A DNA stretch of 64,000 nt, taken from NCBI GenBank assembly GCA_038526915.1, contig JBCBGF010000005.1:1-64000 (forward strand), in the 5' to 3' direction. The notes under the pieces are model-generated. The model did no database searches. It was not told the DNA's origin and saw only the letters and a list, made by a program, of their open reading frames with translations. A program made the translations under genes and the position numbers. Source of the stretch: JBCBGF01 sp038526915. GTDB taxonomy: Bacteria > Pseudomonadota > Alphaproteobacteria > Rhodobacterales > Rhodobacteraceae. Positions 62,629-64,000 of the stretch are shown here, piece after piece (within the stretch, counting starts at the first letter, position 1; the number at the start of each line of letters is the position of its first letter).

Positions 62629-64000
62629 ATGAACGTTGAGACCAGGATCGAAGACGCCACAGAGGCGGCCACACCCGAGAAATCGCACCTTCTGGCGACC
62701 AGTCTAGGCGCCCTCTCCCCCATCGTTGAGAAAATGAACGAGCTTGAGGCCGCAATCTCGACCATTGCCGATGTTGGGGATCGCACCGCTGCCAAAAGCG
62801 CCCGCAAGCTACAGCGTCAGCTGCGCAAGCTGGAACCGACGATCACGATGATCGGCCAGGTGAAGGCGGGCAAAACCTCGCTCGTAAACGCCATGGTCGG
62901 CTGGCCGGGCCTGTTGCCCGCGGATGTGAACCCGTGGACTTCGGTGATCACGTCGCTCCACATCAGCCCCCACGCCGCCAGCGCCGGCGACCGCGCGACC
63001 TTCAAGTTCTTCGAGGGCGAAGAGTGGGATCGTCTGGTCGAACGCGGCGGTCGCATCGGCGAATTGGCCGGGCGCGCGGGCGCGGATGACGAACTGCAGA
63101 AACTGACCGAGCAGACCCTTGAGATGCGTGAGAAGTCGCGCCGCCGTCTGGGCGACAAGTTCGAGCTTCTGCTGGGTCAGGAACACAACTACGGCTATGT
63201 CGACCGCGAACTGGTCGAACGGTATGTCTGTCTTGGGGACGACTTCGAGAACGACACCGATACCTCGAACACCCAAGGGCGCTTTGCCGACATCACCAAG
63301 TCGGCGGATCTTTATCTCCAGCGGCCCGAGTTCCCCATCGACTTCTGCATTCGCGACACGCCCGGTGTGAACGACACCTTCATGATGCGCGAACAGATTA
63401 CGATCCGCGCGATCCGCGAAAGCCGGATCTGCGTGGTGGTGCTGTCGGCGCACCAGGCACTCAGCACCGTGGACCTCGCGTTGATCCGTCTGATCTCGAA
63501 CATCCCAACGCGTGAGGTGATGATTTTCGTCAATCGCATTGACGAGTTGTCCGATCCGGCCACGCAGATCCCCGAAATCGAAGACAGTATCCGCAAGACG
63601 CTTGCCGAACATAAAGGTCCCGCCGATGCCGAGATCCTGTTCGGAAGCGCGCTTTGGGCAAATCATGTGCTGAACGCGGATGCCTCGGACTTGAGCGAGG
63701 CGAGCGCTGCCGCGCTTGAGAACTGGGCCGAGGAGACGCTGAAAAACCGCGCCAAGATGACCGACCGTGAAGTCGCCTGGGAGCTGTCGGGCGTGCCTGC
63801 CGTCTACAAGGCGCTGGCCTCCCGGATCGATGCCGGTATTGGCGATGAGGCCGTGAGCAAGGCCGCGAAGGGTGCAATGAACCTCGTGAGCTCGATCACC
63901 ACGTCGGAACACATCGTGGCCATGCGGCTGAGCGACGAGGCGATTTCGCCGTTGGACCGTAAGGCCGTCCCGCAGGAGCTCGACAAGATCGAGGCGCAGT
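62629..64000 (+). CDS. dynamin-like GTPase (partial, runs off window)
   Basis: The open frame reaches the window edge; 457 residues are visible. All GTPase motifs are present: P-loop GQVKAGKTS (residues 76-84), G2 threonine in NPWTSVIT, G3 DTPG (243-246 in IRDTPGVNDT) and G4 VNRIDE. A helical stretch of about 70 residues precedes the G domain. This is the layout of bacterial dynamin-like proteins, which bind and remodel membranes. ATG 62629 has GGGG eight bases upstream; GTG 62611 is an alternative. The 174-base gap before it holds no gene I can support and may carry a second promoter. Confidence 0.88.
   Translation, partial: MNVETRIEDATEAATPEKSHLLATSLGALSPIVEKMNELEAAISTIADVGDRTAAKSARKLQRQLRKLEPTITMIGQVKAGKTSLVNAMVGWPGLLPADVNPWTSVITSLHISPHAASAGDRATFKFFEGEEWDRLVERGGRIGELAGRAGADDELQKLTEQTLEMREKSRRRLGDKFELLLGQEHNYGYVDRELVERYVCLGDDFENDTDTSNTQGRFADITKSADLYLQRPEFPIDFCIRDTPGVNDTFMMREQITIRAIRESRICVVVLSAHQALSTVDLALIRLISNIPTREVMIFVNRIDELSDPATQIPEIEDSIRKTLAEHKGPADAEILFGSALWANHVLNADASDLSEASAAALENWAEETLKNRAKMTDREVAWELSGVPAVYKALASRIDAGIGDEAVSKAAKGAMNLVSSITTSEHIVAMRLSDEAISPLDRKAVPQELDKIEAQ

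Overview
This is a high-GC chromosomal segment that reads as a member of the Rhodobacterales (Roseobacter/Rhodobacter group). The gene order trpG-trpD-trpC-moaC-moeA-lexA, then comEC, gltX and gltA, points there. So do a GAAC-N7-GAAC SOS box upstream of lexA, a single-cysteine DksA and a fused indolepyruvate ferredoxin oxidoreductase. I see no rRNA, tRNA, insertion sequence or CRISPR array. Most of the window is housekeeping DNA with very short spacers and many ATGA or GTGA stop/start overlaps.

Layout. 1-1.7 kb (minus): a DUF192 gene broken by an in-frame TAG, a two-domain cold-shock protein, and pdxH. 1.85-6 kb (plus): fabI, a LysE exporter, a purine phosphoribosyltransferase, a sulfotransferase and an aminotransferase. 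6-16.2 kb: a PpiD-like foldase, trpE, a convergent polysaccharide-deacetylase-like gene, then trpGDC-moaC-moeA and the self-regulated lexA. 16.2-21.7 kb: comEC (minus), gltX, gltA and an acetyltransferase. 21.7-30.2 kb (minus): a long run transcribed as acyltransferase, murI, argC, ccmE, a five-gene lysis-type cassette, ccmF, ccmH and an enoyl-CoA hydratase/isomerase. 30.4-37.3 kb: a membrane protein, the 1138-residue indolepyruvate oxidoreductase, two LysR regulators, a candidate small RNA with a strong terminator, a hexapeptide acetyltransferase and a small unrecognised gene. 37.4-43.9 kb: an IscA-type protein, tpiA overlapped by an iron-type ABC permease, rlmE, a Ppx/GppA phosphatase, a flavin monooxygenase and dksA. 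44-54.3 kb: a MoxR ATPase and its likely VWA partner separated by three genes, an M48 protease, a Tat-exported peptide-binding protein, ndk, an ABC-F ATPase and a membrane aspartic protease. 54.3-57.2 kb (minus): two glycosyltransferases.

Two regions stand out. The first is 57.5-64 kb: Ser/Thr kinase, FHA protein, PP2C phosphatase, a protein shaped like a GTPase but lacking nucleotide-binding motifs, and an intact dynamin-like GTPase that runs off the window. The first four are joined by short overlaps. I read this as a phospho-signalling module controlling a membrane-remodelling GTPase pair. It resembles the kinase/FHA/phosphatase control of type VI secretion, but no secretion genes are present. 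The second is 25.05-26.88 kb: a GH108 endolysin, a holin of the gene-transfer-agent type, a second single-span holin-like protein and two further small genes, placed inside the cytochrome c maturation genes. A hairpin covers the endolysin ribosome-binding site, and a CtrA-like half-site lies just upstream of it.

Functions come from reading motifs and comparing with remembered families. No database search was run.
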